Of a DNA stretch of 64,000 nucleotides, positions 43,683 to 52,139 are shown piece after piece; position 1 is the first letter of the stretch; every line of letters begins with the position of its first letter. A program made the position numbers and the translations under genes. Source of the DNA: Paenibacillus_E oryzisoli_A. Its GTDB lineage: Bacteria > Bacillota > Bacilli > Paenibacillales > NBRC-103111. The stretch spans positions 62,001 to 126,000 of the forward strand of contig NZ_JBCMUN010000016.1 in assembly GCF_050467285.1 (NCBI RefSeq). Direction: 5' to 3'. The notes under the pieces were generated by a model that saw only the letters and a list, made by a program, of their open reading frames with translations, did no database searches and was not told the origin of the DNA.

Positions 43683-44573
43683 TTATTTGGCCACGAGCCG
43701 CAGCATGCCGCCCTGCTCCACTACAGGCAGGAACAACGGCCGCTCATTCGGCGTCCGGTTTGGCGAATGAATCGTGAGCATGAGCTGCCCGTCGAACGCG
43801 CGGAAAATCATGCCGTGCCCGCCGTCCGCCTGAAACAGCGCCTCCGGCTCGTGCACCCACGGACCCTCAATGCGCCCGCTGGCGGACACCGCAAAACCAA
43901 GCGCATAGCGATTCTCATGGAAACTCGCCCAAAGCAGAACCAGCGTACCGTCCTCGGCCCGGTGCAGAAAAGCGCCGTCGGTCACGAACACGTCACCGGC
44001 GTCCGTCGACTTGGCGTCGAGCCGGGTGACCCACGGCGCTTCCGACGCGCGGAACAGCACGATCGGCTCGCCGACGGCTTCGCGCAGATCCGCGCTCAAC
44101 CGCACGGCGCAGATCTCGCCGTCGAGCACCTGCGTCCACTCGTGGCAGAACACCATCCACGGCTGCCCAGCCTCGTCGACGTACAGCGTGCCGTCCAGGC
44201 ACGGCCAATCGACGGGCGTGACCGGCCCGTCGCTGTGCAGCCGGAACGGGCCGGTTAAGCTGTCGGCCGCCAGCACGGCGGTGCCGAGCAGCTTATTGTC
44301 GCGCCGCCGGAACGTCGCGAACATATAATAACGGCCGCCGTACGGATACACCTCCGGCGCCCAAAAGTTTTCCTCCGAGAAGAAGTCCTCCCCGGGACGA
44401 AACACCGGAAAAGGACCCTCCCAGTGCTCGAGGTCGGTCCCGACATAGACGTCGAAGCCAGTGCCTTTGCCCCAAATGTTCGCGTCGGTGCTGCCGAACA
44501 AATAGTATTTGCCTTCCTCCGGCACAGGTACGACGTACGGATCTCTGATTTGTACTTCGCTGTTGGTTTTCAT
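43683..44573 (-). CDS. Glycoside hydrolase family 43-like protein
   Basis: This 296-residue five-bladed propeller enzyme begins VQIRDPYVVPV, with the catalytic Asp in RDPYV, and has EENFWAPEVYPYGGRYYMFA and a further acidic site in CLDGTLYVDE. GH43 enzymes cleave arabinosides, xylosides or galactosides. No signal peptide, so it acts on imported oligosaccharide. It follows the MGH-like glycosidase by 30 bp and belongs to the YesM/YesN-importer cluster. Confidence 0.88.
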   Translation of the reverse strand: MKTNSEVQIRDPYVVPVPEEGKYYLFGSTDANIWGKGTGFDVYVGTDLEHWEGPFPVFRPGEDFFSEENFWAPEVYPYGGRYYMFATFRRRDNKLLGTAVLAADSLTGPFRLHSDGPVTPVDWPCLDGTLYVDEAGQPWMVFCHEWTQVLDGEICAVRLSADLREAVGEPIVLFRASEAPWVTRLDAKSTDAGDVFVTDGAFLHRAEDGTLVLLWASFHENRYALGFAVSASGRIEGPWVHEPEALFQADGGHGMIFRAFDGQLMLTIHSPNRTPNERPLFLPVVEQGGMLRLVAK

Positions 44574-44603
44574 GCCATTGCTGCCCCCTTCGCGTGGTCG
44601 ATC

Positions 44604-46484
44604 CTAATAAGTCGGGTACACGATCCCAATATCCCGCTTGCTTGCAAAGCCCCCGTTTTCAAAAACCAGCCACTCATTCCCCTTCGCCGTCACCGGAATC
44701 TCCCTGCCTTCGTACTTTACTGTTCCCGTGACCGGCGCGCTCACCATGCCGATTACGCCCAGCAGCCCGCCCTTCCGGTCGGTCACGACGCGCAGCCCAT
44801 ACGGAAACCGCATCCACGTCTCGCCATTGCGGCAAATCTCCGAGCCCTCGCGGGTGTTGAACAGCTCGAACGCAACACCGTCCACGGTCCGGCTATACGC
44901 CGTCTCTTCGGCCACTTCTGTCCCGTGGTCCATCGCATACGGCACAAGGCCAGTGAACCACAGCGAACCTTCCTCATCCGCCACCGGCAAAATGCCGCAA
45001 AGCCGCTCCACATAATCCAGCACGCCCAGAATGGCCGGCGAGTATGCTTCCGTGTACCCTTCGTCGCCCGTCCATGGGCAGAGCGTCTGCGAGAACCGCG
45101 TCATACGGGACATGGCCGACAGCAGCGGCTGCATCACCCACGTCAGCTCCACATACCGATGATGAAGTTCAAACGCATGCGCCGTCCGAATAATACTGAG
45201 AAAATTCGTCGGTCCCGCCCAGCTGTTATAGTTGGAGTTCGGGTTAAAACGCGGATCATCCATCGCGATCGACGGAAACGGATATTTCGTAAAAAACTTC
45301 CGCGTACACAACAAATATCGCCGCAGCGCCTCGTCGAAGAAATCTCGGTCCCCGACCTCGCAAGCCAGCACGCGCAGCAGCACGTCTGACTGCACACGCA
45401 CGAACTCCCCCTGCCGATCCCGGTCATAAAAGAAGGCATCCTCCGCGTCGTAGCAGTGTCGGAACAGGCTGTCCAGCGTTTGTTTCGCCTTCGCGCGCCA
45501 CGCTGCCGCGTCCGCTTCAGGCTCGCCGAGCGCCTCCGCCATCTTGGCTAAGTACAGCCGCTGGCAGTACACATGCGCCGTCATATCCGGCGCCAGGAAC
45601 GGCAGCACCGGCGAGTGCGGGTCCACGCGCTGCGGATCGCCGAGATGCGGCGTATCCGGCACGTGCCAGAACCGCGGCGACCCGTCATGGCCCGTGTCGA
45701 ACGTGCAAAACGCCTCCACGCAGCCAGTGCCCCGCGTGTCGCGCCACTCCGCCAGCCAGCGGTCGAAGCCCGCCAGCGCGTCGTACATGCTCCGCAGGAA
45801 CGCCTGCGGCTTGCCGCTGAGCTGGTAATAGTTCCACGCGCTGCGCGCCAGCGGCGTGACCAGCTGGATCTGCCGGAACACCGCGCCGTGTTCCGTGATT
45901 TTGTACGGCAGCAGGCCGTCCTCCCGCTGCAGCTTGGCGAAGCCGAGGTACGTGTTCGCCGCCACCGACGGCACGAACCGCGCGAGCAGCTCGCTGTTGA
46001 TCGTGCCCGTGCTCTCCAGCCAGCATCCGCGGTAGACGCCGCCCTCCTGCAGGATCGGCCCCAGATCCTGCGTCGGTACGATGCAGTCCAGCAGCCTGCG
46101 CCGCGCAGCATCGTGCACCTGCTCCAGCCGCTCCGCCGACGCCGCAAAACGGACGCCGGAGCGCTCCCACTCCGCCAGCACCTCGGCGTCCGAGGGCTTG
46201 CCTGGCGCCTTCGCTGCTTCCGGGTGTCCCAGCTCGACCGGGCCAGCCGCGTTCCCCGGATCGGCCGATATTCCAGCTACTCTGGTGCCAACCACGCTAC
46301 TCTGCTCTAACGACTCTCCAGCTACTTCAGTAACAACCACGCTACTCTGCTCTAAAGTTGGTTCCACTACTTCCTGCTCATTCGCACCCTCCGACTTTAC
46401 AACGCCACACGGCGCTTCCTGCCACACGTTCCCGCTCGTTGTTCTGCCACCCCGGAGCCGTTCCTTCAACACTTCTATGCTCAT
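44604..46484 (-). CDS. MGH1-like alpha/alpha-barrel glycosidase
   Basis: This 626-residue protein from about residue 130 has an (alpha/alpha)6 barrel of the MGH/trehalase-like kind: TYLGFAKLQREDGLLPY, EAFCTFDTGHDGSPRFW, NPNSNYNSWAGPTNF. The start at 46484 follows GGGAGG. Residues about 25-105 are low-complexity and contain a duplicated EQSSVV-x-T-x-VAG block, unlike a folded domain. It is likely an exo- or endo-glycosidase for the imported glycan. Exact family and substrate are unknown. Confidence 0.75.
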   Translation of the reverse strand: MSIEVLKERLRGGRTTSGNVWQEAPCGVVKSEGANEQEVVEPTLEQSSVVVTEVAGESLEQSSVVGTRVAGISADPGNAAGPVELGHPEAAKAPGKPSDAEVLAEWERSGVRFAASAERLEQVHDAARRRLLDCIVPTQDLGPILQEGGVYRGCWLESTGTINSELLARFVPSVAANTYLGFAKLQREDGLLPYKITEHGAVFRQIQLVTPLARSAWNYYQLSGKPQAFLRSMYDALAGFDRWLAEWRDTRGTGCVEAFCTFDTGHDGSPRFWHVPDTPHLGDPQRVDPHSPVLPFLAPDMTAHVYCQRLYLAKMAEALGEPEADAAAWRAKAKQTLDSLFRHCYDAEDAFFYDRDRQGEFVRVQSDVLLRVLACEVGDRDFFDEALRRYLLCTRKFFTKYPFPSIAMDDPRFNPNSNYNSWAGPTNFLSIIRTAHAFELHHRYVELTWVMQPLLSAMSRMTRFSQTLCPWTGDEGYTEAYSPAILGVLDYVERLCGILPVADEEGSLWFTGLVPYAMDHGTEVAEETAYSRTVDGVAFELFNTREGSEICRNGETWMRFPYGLRVVTDRKGGLLGVIGMVSAPVTGTVKYEGREIPVTAKGNEWLVFENGGFASKRDIGIVYPTY

Positions 46485-46522
46485 CGTCTACCTCCCCATT
46501 CACTATGCCGAACAACACCTGC

Positions 46523-46942
46523 TAACTAGGGCCAGACCCTGCTATTCTCGCCCAACACGCCAATTCCGCCGCGTTAAGAGGGGCTAGGTACTCTTAGCGG
46601 GCACTTTCAGGCGGTTTAGCCGTTAAATCGCCTTGCTAACTAGGGCCAGACCCTGCTATTTCCGCCCAACACGCCATTTCCGGCGCATTAAGAGGGGCTA
46701 GGCACCCTTAGCGGGCACTTTTCAGGCAGTTTAGCCGTTAAATCGCCTTGCTAACTAGGGCCAGCCCTTGCTATTTCCGCCCAACACGCCATTTCCGGCG
46801 CATTAAGAGGGGCTAGGCACCCTTAGCGGGCACTTTTCAGGCGGTTTAGCCATCAAATCGCCTCGCTAACTAGGGCCAGACCCTGCTATTCTCGCCCATT
46901 GCGCCGATTCCGCCGCGCTAAGAGGGGCTGGGCACCCTTAGC
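46523..46942. repeat. Palindrome array, family D (eight units, four tandem repeats)
   Basis: Four tandem copies of a repeat of about 115 bp each contain two palindromes: one starting TAACTAGGGCCAG and one starting TAAGAGGGGCTAGG. Anchors lie at 46523, 46575, 46637, 46689, 46752, 46804, 46867 and 46919, giving alternating spacings of 52 and 62-63 bp. It lies inside the glycan operon between the binding protein and the glycosidase genes and leads straight into a family C quartet. Confidence 0.88.
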
Positions 46943-46992
46943 GGGCACTTTTCAGGCAGTTTAGCCACCAAACCGCCAAGCCCCTGCAGCTC

Positions 46993-47185
46993 AATAAGAG
47001 TGGTCAACCACTCTTATTCCCTCTCTTCCGCCGGCCAGCTGCGAAATAAGCGCGGTAAACCGCGTCTATTTCACCGCGAAGGCGGGGGTTTCGCGCGCTC
47101 AGCGGCCGTTAAGCGTGGTTTACCACTGCTATTTTCCCCGCAGCGCGCCAATTCCCTCGAATAAGAGTGGTTTGCCACTCTTATT
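46993..47185. repeat. Palindrome quartet array, family C (copy 2)
   Basis: Palindromes with arms AATAAGAGTGG and CCACTCTTATT lie at 46993 (a perfect palindrome), 47045, 47108 and 47160. Spacings are 52, 63 and 52 bp. It continues the family D array. Confidence 0.88.
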
Positions 47186-47228
47186 TCTCACCCATACGGG
47201 CCCGCTTCTCCAGCGCCCCGCCAATACA

Positions 47229-47258
47229 CAAAACGGGCTGCCGCCCGGCAGCCCGTTT
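47229..47258 (-). terminator. Hairpin terminator after the binding-protein gene
   Basis: AAACGGGCTGCCG pairs with CGGCAGCCCGTTT, a stem of about 13 bp with a short loop and a weak T tail (TTTTG) on the minus strand. It may end most transcripts before the array and the glycosidase genes. Confidence 0.75.
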
Positions 47259-47287
47259 CACTTTTTCCCGTTCACGGGAGTCAACGC

Positions 47288-48637
47288 TTACTTGTTATCG
47301 TTAAAAATCTTCACCGCACCGGTGTAGAAGTCGCCTACGCCTTTTTTCACGTCTTTTTTGCCGAAAGAGATCTCTTGGATCGTCGTATCGAGCAATTTGG
47401 AGTACTCCGTAAAGCCAGGAGGGTTGTAGGTGAATTTGATGTTTTGGGTTTTGTTCGCCTCGGACACGCGGTTCAGGTAGTCGTAGATGATTTGCTCGAC
47501 TGGGTTCGCGTCCTTTTTGAGCAGGTCGCGCATCGCCGTCGTCACCGGTACACCGCGGTCATTGCCGAGGATTTTGGCGGCATCCGGGTCGTTGATCCAG
47601 AAGCTCATGAGCTGCGCGACTTCCTTCGGATGCTTCGTTTTTGCATAGCCGGACAGACCTTGGCTCGATTCAAAAGCAACGGCATTGCTGCCGTTCTCGC
47701 CTTTAGGCACTTGCAGCAGGGTGAGCTGATCTTTGATCAGGTTCTGGTGCGCCACCAGCTGATTAGAAGGAATGAGGCCCATCGCGACTTTGCCTGTAAC
47801 GATCAGCGATTTGCTAGTGTCGCCCGGCGGGTTGGACACTTGCAGCTCCGGCGTGACCATGCCGCCGTTCTTGCGAAGGTCGGCCCAGTAGCCGAACCAT
47901 TTCTCGGCATCGGCTTGGTCGAAGCCTACGCTCTTTTTATCCATATCGTAGACGACTTTGTTCAGCTGGCCCATGAAAATGCCCATGCCGTCGTTCGTGT
48001 AATCATACGTACCATAGTAGCCCGCGCCGAGCTTGTCGGAGATTTGTTTGGAGATGGAGGCGTAGTCCGCCCACGTCCACGTTTCCTGCGGCAGCGGGAT
48101 GCCCGCTTTTTTGAACATTTCCGTATTCACGACGATGCCGCGTGCGTTGGCGCCGGCCGAGATGTGGTACAGCTTGTTTTTGAACGTGCCGTACGTAATC
48201 ATCGATTTGTCCATGTCGCTCAGGTTCAGCTCTTTGCCGACATACGGGCTCATATCGAGCAGCACGTCCTTGTTCACGTAGTCGATGACGTTGCCGCCGA
48301 GGAAGAAGACGTCCGGAGCCGTGCCGGAAGCAATCATCGTATTCAACTTGTCAAAATACCCGGAGCTTGGCGCGAACTCGCCGACAACTTTGATATTCGG
48401 ATTCTTTTTCTCAAAAACGCGAAGCGCCTCGTTCGTCTTGTCCGCCCGCTTCTGGTCGCCCCACCACATGATGCGAAGCTCCACCGGTTCCTGCGATTTC
48501 GCCGCAGTTGTCGCTGCTGCTGTAGCTGCCGCCGTAGACGGTGCGGAACTTCCCCCCGTCGTACCGCCTGAACTGCACCCCGCTGCCAACGCGGTCATAA
48601 CCACCAATGATGTGAGTAAACCCATTTTCTTCTTCAT
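47288..48637 (-). CDS. Extracellular solute-binding lipoprotein of the second glycan importer
   Basis: This 449-residue family-1 binding protein has a signal (MKKKMGLLTSLVVMTAL) and a lipobox ending LAAGC, then an Ala/Thr-rich linker. It follows two permease genes and precedes the glycosidases, so it should bind their oligosaccharide substrate. Regulated by the upstream YesM/YesN pair in all likelihood. Confidence 0.9.
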   Translation of the reverse strand: MKKKMGLLTSLVVMTALAAGCSSGGTTGGSSAPSTAAATAAATTAAKSQEPVELRIMWWGDQKRADKTNEALRVFEKKNPNIKVVGEFAPSSGYFDKLNTMIASGTAPDVFFLGGNVIDYVNKDVLLDMSPYVGKELNLSDMDKSMITYGTFKNKLYHISAGANARGIVVNTEMFKKAGIPLPQETWTWADYASISKQISDKLGAGYYGTYDYTNDGMGIFMGQLNKVVYDMDKKSVGFDQADAEKWFGYWADLRKNGGMVTPELQVSNPPGDTSKSLIVTGKVAMGLIPSNQLVAHQNLIKDQLTLLQVPKGENGSNAVAFESSQGLSGYAKTKHPKEVAQLMSFWINDPDAAKILGNDRGVPVTTAMRDLLKKDANPVEQIIYDYLNRVSEANKTQNIKFTYNPPGFTEYSKLLDTTIQEISFGKKDVKKGVGDFYTGAVKIFNDNK

Positions 48638-48673
48638 CGCTTCATCCCCCTAGATCAAATATATAGCTTGGAG

Positions 48674-49513
48674 TTACTTAAGCCCAGTCGTTGAGATGCC
48701 TTCAAGAAAATAACGCTGCAAGGAAAAGAAGATGACCAGAACCGGCGCCAGAGACAGCACGGACATTGCAAGCAGAGCGCCCCAATCGGATTGGCCCGAC
48801 GGGTCGAACAAGGAGCGGATGCCGAGCTGCACGGTAAACAACTGAACACGGTTCAAGTAAATCATTTGGCTAAAAAAGTCGTCCCACGCCCACATGAAGG
48901 TGAAAATCGCGGTTGTAATCAGCGCCGGCACCATCAGCGGAAGCACGATGCGCCAGTAAATATGCACCTGCGAGCAGCCGTCGATCGTCGCGCTTTCGTC
49001 GAGCTCTTTCGGGATGCCCCGGATAAACTGCACCATCAGCATGATGAAGAAAGAGTCGTGGGCCAGCCACTTCGGCACAATCAGCGGCAAGTAGGTGTTG
49101 ATCCACTCCAGCTTGTTGTACACGATATATTGCGGCACCAGCGTGACATGGTAGGGCAGCATGATTGTAAGGAGCATAATGCCGAACCAGAACTTTTTGA
49201 GCTTGAAATCAAGCCGGGCAAAAGCGAAGGCCGTCAGCGAGCATGTAATTAGGTTGCCCAGCACAGAGAGAACTGAAATCTCCGCCGAGTTGGCGAAAAA
49301 CCGCCCGAATGAAATGCCCTGCAATCCTTTCCAGCCATCCCGATAATGCGCGAGAGTGAACTCTTTGGGCCAAAGGCTCGTATCGGAAAAGATGAGCGTA
49401 TTCGGCTTGAACGAGGCGCTGATCAGCCACAGCACCGGGTAGAGCATCAGCAGGCCGATGATGATAATGACCGTGTGCCGCGCGATTTTGCCGTAAGCGA
49501 TTCCATTTGCCAT
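48674..49513 (-). CDS. Carbohydrate ABC transporter permease (MalG type)
   Basis: This permease of about 279 residues has six membrane segments and an EAA loop DESATIDGCSQV. The ATG at 49513 is chosen over one seven codons upstream because a full AAGGGAGGTGATC site precedes it and it avoids overlap. It partners the permease at 49521. Confidence 0.92.
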   Translation of the reverse strand: MANGIAYGKIARHTVIIIIGLLMLYPVLWLISASFKPNTLIFSDTSLWPKEFTLAHYRDGWKGLQGISFGRFFANSAEISVLSVLGNLITCSLTAFAFARLDFKLKKFWFGIMLLTIMLPYHVTLVPQYIVYNKLEWINTYLPLIVPKWLAHDSFFIMLMVQFIRGIPKELDESATIDGCSQVHIYWRIVLPLMVPALITTAIFTFMWAWDDFFSQMIYLNRVQLFTVQLGIRSLFDPSGQSDWGALLAMSVLSLAPVLVIFFSLQRYFLEGISTTGLK

Positions 49514-49520
49514 GATACGA

Positions 49521-50438
49521 TCACCTCCCTTCATCTTTGCCGTCGCCGTAAAATACCCAATACTTCGAGGTCACGAACACGATAGCGGTAAAAATGGCGA
49601 TAATGACCACCAGAATCCAAGCCAGCGCCGAGGCATAGCCCATGTCGAAGAAGGAGAACCCTTTTAGATACAGGTACAAGGTGTAGAAAAGCGTCGAGTT
49701 GATTGGCCCCCCGCGGCCGTCTCCGATGACGTACCCCGGTGTGAACACCTGGAAGGAGCCGATAATCGTCATGACAAGGTTGAAGAAAATGACCGGCGAC
49801 AAGAGCGGGAGCGTGATGCGGAAAAAGCTTCGCACTTTGCCCGCGCCGTCCACTTCGGCCGCTTCGTAGAGCTCCGTCGGCACTTGTTTGAGCCCCGCCA
49901 GGAAAATGACCATCGCCGAGCCGAATTGCCAGACAGAAAGTCCGACGATCGCGTAGAGAATGTAGTCGGGGTTGGCGATCCACGCCGGCCCTTTGATGCC
50001 GAAAAGGCTGAGTCCAAGATTGAACAAACCGTCCCCGTCGAACAGCTTCCGCCAGACGATGGCGATGGCCACGCTCCCGCCAAGGAGCGACGGAATGTAG
50101 TAGACGGTGCGGTAGACGCCGAGCGCCTTGATCCCTTTATTCAGGATGACCGCCACGCCAAGCGCGAATACGAGCCGGAGCGGAACCGCCAGAAGAACGT
50201 AACGGAACGTGGTCAGCATCGAATGCCGGAACGACTCGTCCTCGGTAAAAATGCGGGTGTAGTTGTCCACGCCGATCCATTTGGGACTGTTGAGTAAATT
50301 GTATTTGGTAAGGGACAGATATAAGGATCCTGCCATCGGTCCCAGCGTCAGGCCGAACAAGCCGATCAGCCAAGGGAGTAAAAATAAATATGCGGTGCCG
50401 TTATGCCGCCATACTGCGGAAGACTTGCGCGACGCCAT
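49521..50438 (-). CDS. Carbohydrate ABC transporter permease (MalF type)
   Basis: This permease of about 305 residues has six membrane segments and the EAA loop YEAAEVDGAGKV. The ATG at 50438 is chosen because AGGAGG lies nine bases upstream. It starts the importer operon, separated from the response-regulator gene by a strong hairpin. Confidence 0.92.
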   Translation of the reverse strand: MASRKSSAVWRHNGTAYLFLLPWLIGLFGLTLGPMAGSLYLSLTKYNLLNSPKWIGVDNYTRIFTEDESFRHSMLTTFRYVLLAVPLRLVFALGVAVILNKGIKALGVYRTVYYIPSLLGGSVAIAIVWRKLFDGDGLFNLGLSLFGIKGPAWIANPDYILYAIVGLSVWQFGSAMVIFLAGLKQVPTELYEAAEVDGAGKVRSFFRITLPLLSPVIFFNLVMTIIGSFQVFTPGYVIGDGRGGPINSTLFYTLYLYLKGFSFFDMGYASALAWILVVIIAIFTAIVFVTSKYWVFYGDGKDEGR

Positions 50439-50467
50439 GGGCAACAACCTCCTGCCGTAGAAACAAA

Positions 50468-50510
50468 GTATGCTTATCCTGCAGCTTTCTCGGCTGCAAA
50501 ATAAGCATAC
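50468..50510 (-). terminator. Strong hairpin between response regulator and importer
   Basis: GTATGCTTAT pairs with ATAAGCATAC, and inside it TGCAGC pairs with GCTGCA, with a mismatched pair between. The minus-strand tail is TTTGTTTC, poor in T. It may act as a leaky terminator or RNA-processing/stabilising site that separates regulator and transporter levels. Confidence 0.65.
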
Positions 50511-50534
50511 AAGTTTCGCGAGCGAACCAGAATC

Positions 50535-52139
50535 TCATTTCTTCGGCAGTTCGCTATCACTTTTTTCGTTTTTGCGTTGGAGGCGGTATTCGGACGGCGA
50601 GAGGCCGTATTGCTTCTTGAACTTGGACGAGAAGTAGCTCGCATTGGCAAACCCCGTCAGCTCCGCAATGTCCCATAAGGACAGCGCCGTCTCCTCCAGC
50701 AGCCGAACCGCATGCGTCATGCGCACATCGTTCAGGTATTGAATGAAGGTCACGCCAACCTTCGCCTTAAAAAGCTCCGAAAAATACGACGGATAATAGT
50801 TGAACCGCTCCGCCAGCATGGTTAAATTCAGCTCATACATGTAATGGCTGTCGATGAACTGCTTCACGGCCTGGAAGCCGGATTCCTCGCTCGTTCGGCG
50901 CTGAATGCGCTGCGCCATTTCGATCAGGAACTGCTCCGCCCGCTCCACTGTGTGAAAGCCCAGCACGAGATCCGGGCGCATCCACAGCTCGTCCTTGCGG
51001 TCGAGTTCGACGCCAGACTCGTGCGCAGCCGCCTCAATGCCGAGATACAGCCGGAAAATGACCTTTACAAAATACGCCTGCGAGACGCCGAACGCCTTCT
51101 CCAGCTCCTGGCGCACGATGCGCTGAAACGCCGCCATGTCGCCTTTCAGCAAAATCATCCGCGGCTTCTGGAACGTCTCTTCGTGCAGCGCCTCGGGCTC
51201 CACGCCCTCGCCTTTCAGCGACGCGCCGCTTTTCGTCTCGGTCAAGTTCCATGCCAGCAGCGCGGACATGTATCCCTCGCGCCAGTGTGAGAAGCCCTTT
51301 AAGGGGTTGCCGATGCCGATGGCCGGCTCCACGGACAAGTACTGCACGACTAGTGTGCGTAGCTTGTCGGCCACCTGCTGGCAGGCGTCCCCCTGCTCCG
51401 GCACAATGAGGTGCAGCAGACCCGGATAGCTGATGTCCTTGAAAGTGAGCAGCGGAGGCTCCGACTGATCGGCAAATTCCTTGCAGATCAGCTCGAACGG
51501 CAGGCGCAGCTTATCCGGCGTGCGCTCTCCGCAATCCGGCTGCACGGAACGCTCCCGCAGGCCGATCGTGAGCATGCGCACGCGCAAGCCGTCCCACGCC
51601 TCCAGCTCGAACAGCTTGGCGCGATCGCGCACCGCCTGGGCGTGCTCCCGCTCCTCTTTGACAATCTGGACGACGAAGTGTTCCTTCATCTCTTGGTAAT
51701 ACTGCGTGAGCCGCCAGGTCATGCTTTCCTGCTGCTGGGATTGCCGCCGCTCCTGGTCGAGCTCGCGCGTCACCTTCTGGAGCGCCTCCTCCAGCTCGTC
51801 CTTGGACACCGGCTTGAGCAAATAATCCCGCACTTGGCTGCGCACCGCCGCTCGCGCGTAATGAAAATCCTCGTAGCCCGTCAGCACGAGGGTTCGGAGT
51901 TCCGGATGCCGCTCGCGGCACGCCTCCAGGAACGACACCCCGTCCATCATCGGCATGTTCATATCCGTGATGACGATGTCGATGCCGCCTGTTTGGTCGG
52001 CAGCCTCCAGCGCCTTCAGTGCCTCGCTGCCGTTGCCCGCCTCCCCGGCGATATGCAGTCCCAGCCGCGCCCAGTCCACCTTCATCGTGATACCTTTGCG
52101 AATCTCGGGTTCGTCGTCGACGATCAGCACGTTATACAT
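50535..52139 (-). CDS. YesN-like response regulator with AraC DNA-binding domain
   Basis: This 534-residue protein has an N-terminal receiver (VDDEPEIRKG, phospho-acceptor Asp in VITDMNMPMMDG, LKPVSKDEL), a long central region and a C-terminal AraC double helix-turn-helix (ASYFSSKFKKQYGLSPSEYR). It starts 8 bp inside the end of the sensor kinase gene, so the two are co-translated. It should activate the adjacent importer and glycosidases. Confidence 0.92.
   Translation of the reverse strand: MYNVLIVDDEPEIRKGITMKVDWARLGLHIAGEAGNGSEALKALEAADQTGGIDIVITDMNMPMMDGVSFLEACRERHPELRTLVLTGYEDFHYARAAVRSQVRDYLLKPVSKDELEEALQKVTRELDQERRQSQQQESMTWRLTQYYQEMKEHFVVQIVKEEREHAQAVRDRAKLFELEAWDGLRVRMLTIGLRERSVQPDCGERTPDKLRLPFELICKEFADQSEPPLLTFKDISYPGLLHLIVPEQGDACQQVADKLRTLVVQYLSVEPAIGIGNPLKGFSHWREGYMSALLAWNLTETKSGASLKGEGVEPEALHEETFQKPRMILLKGDMAAFQRIVRQELEKAFGVSQAYFVKVIFRLYLGIEAAAHESGVELDRKDELWMRPDLVLGFHTVERAEQFLIEMAQRIQRRTSEESGFQAVKQFIDSHYMYELNLTMLAERFNYYPSYFSELFKAKVGVTFIQYLNDVRMTHAVRLLEETALSLWDIAELTGFANASYFSSKFKKQYGLSPSEYRLQRKNEKSDSELPKK

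Noticed and set aside
46523..47185. CRISPR array
   Set aside because: The repeats are palindromes with degenerate linkers that are themselves repeated, so there are no unique spacers, and no cas genes are present.
47375..48571. Long plus-strand open frame of 398 codons
   Set aside because: It is antisense to the binding-protein gene and has biased composition typical of a shadow frame in GC-rich DNA.
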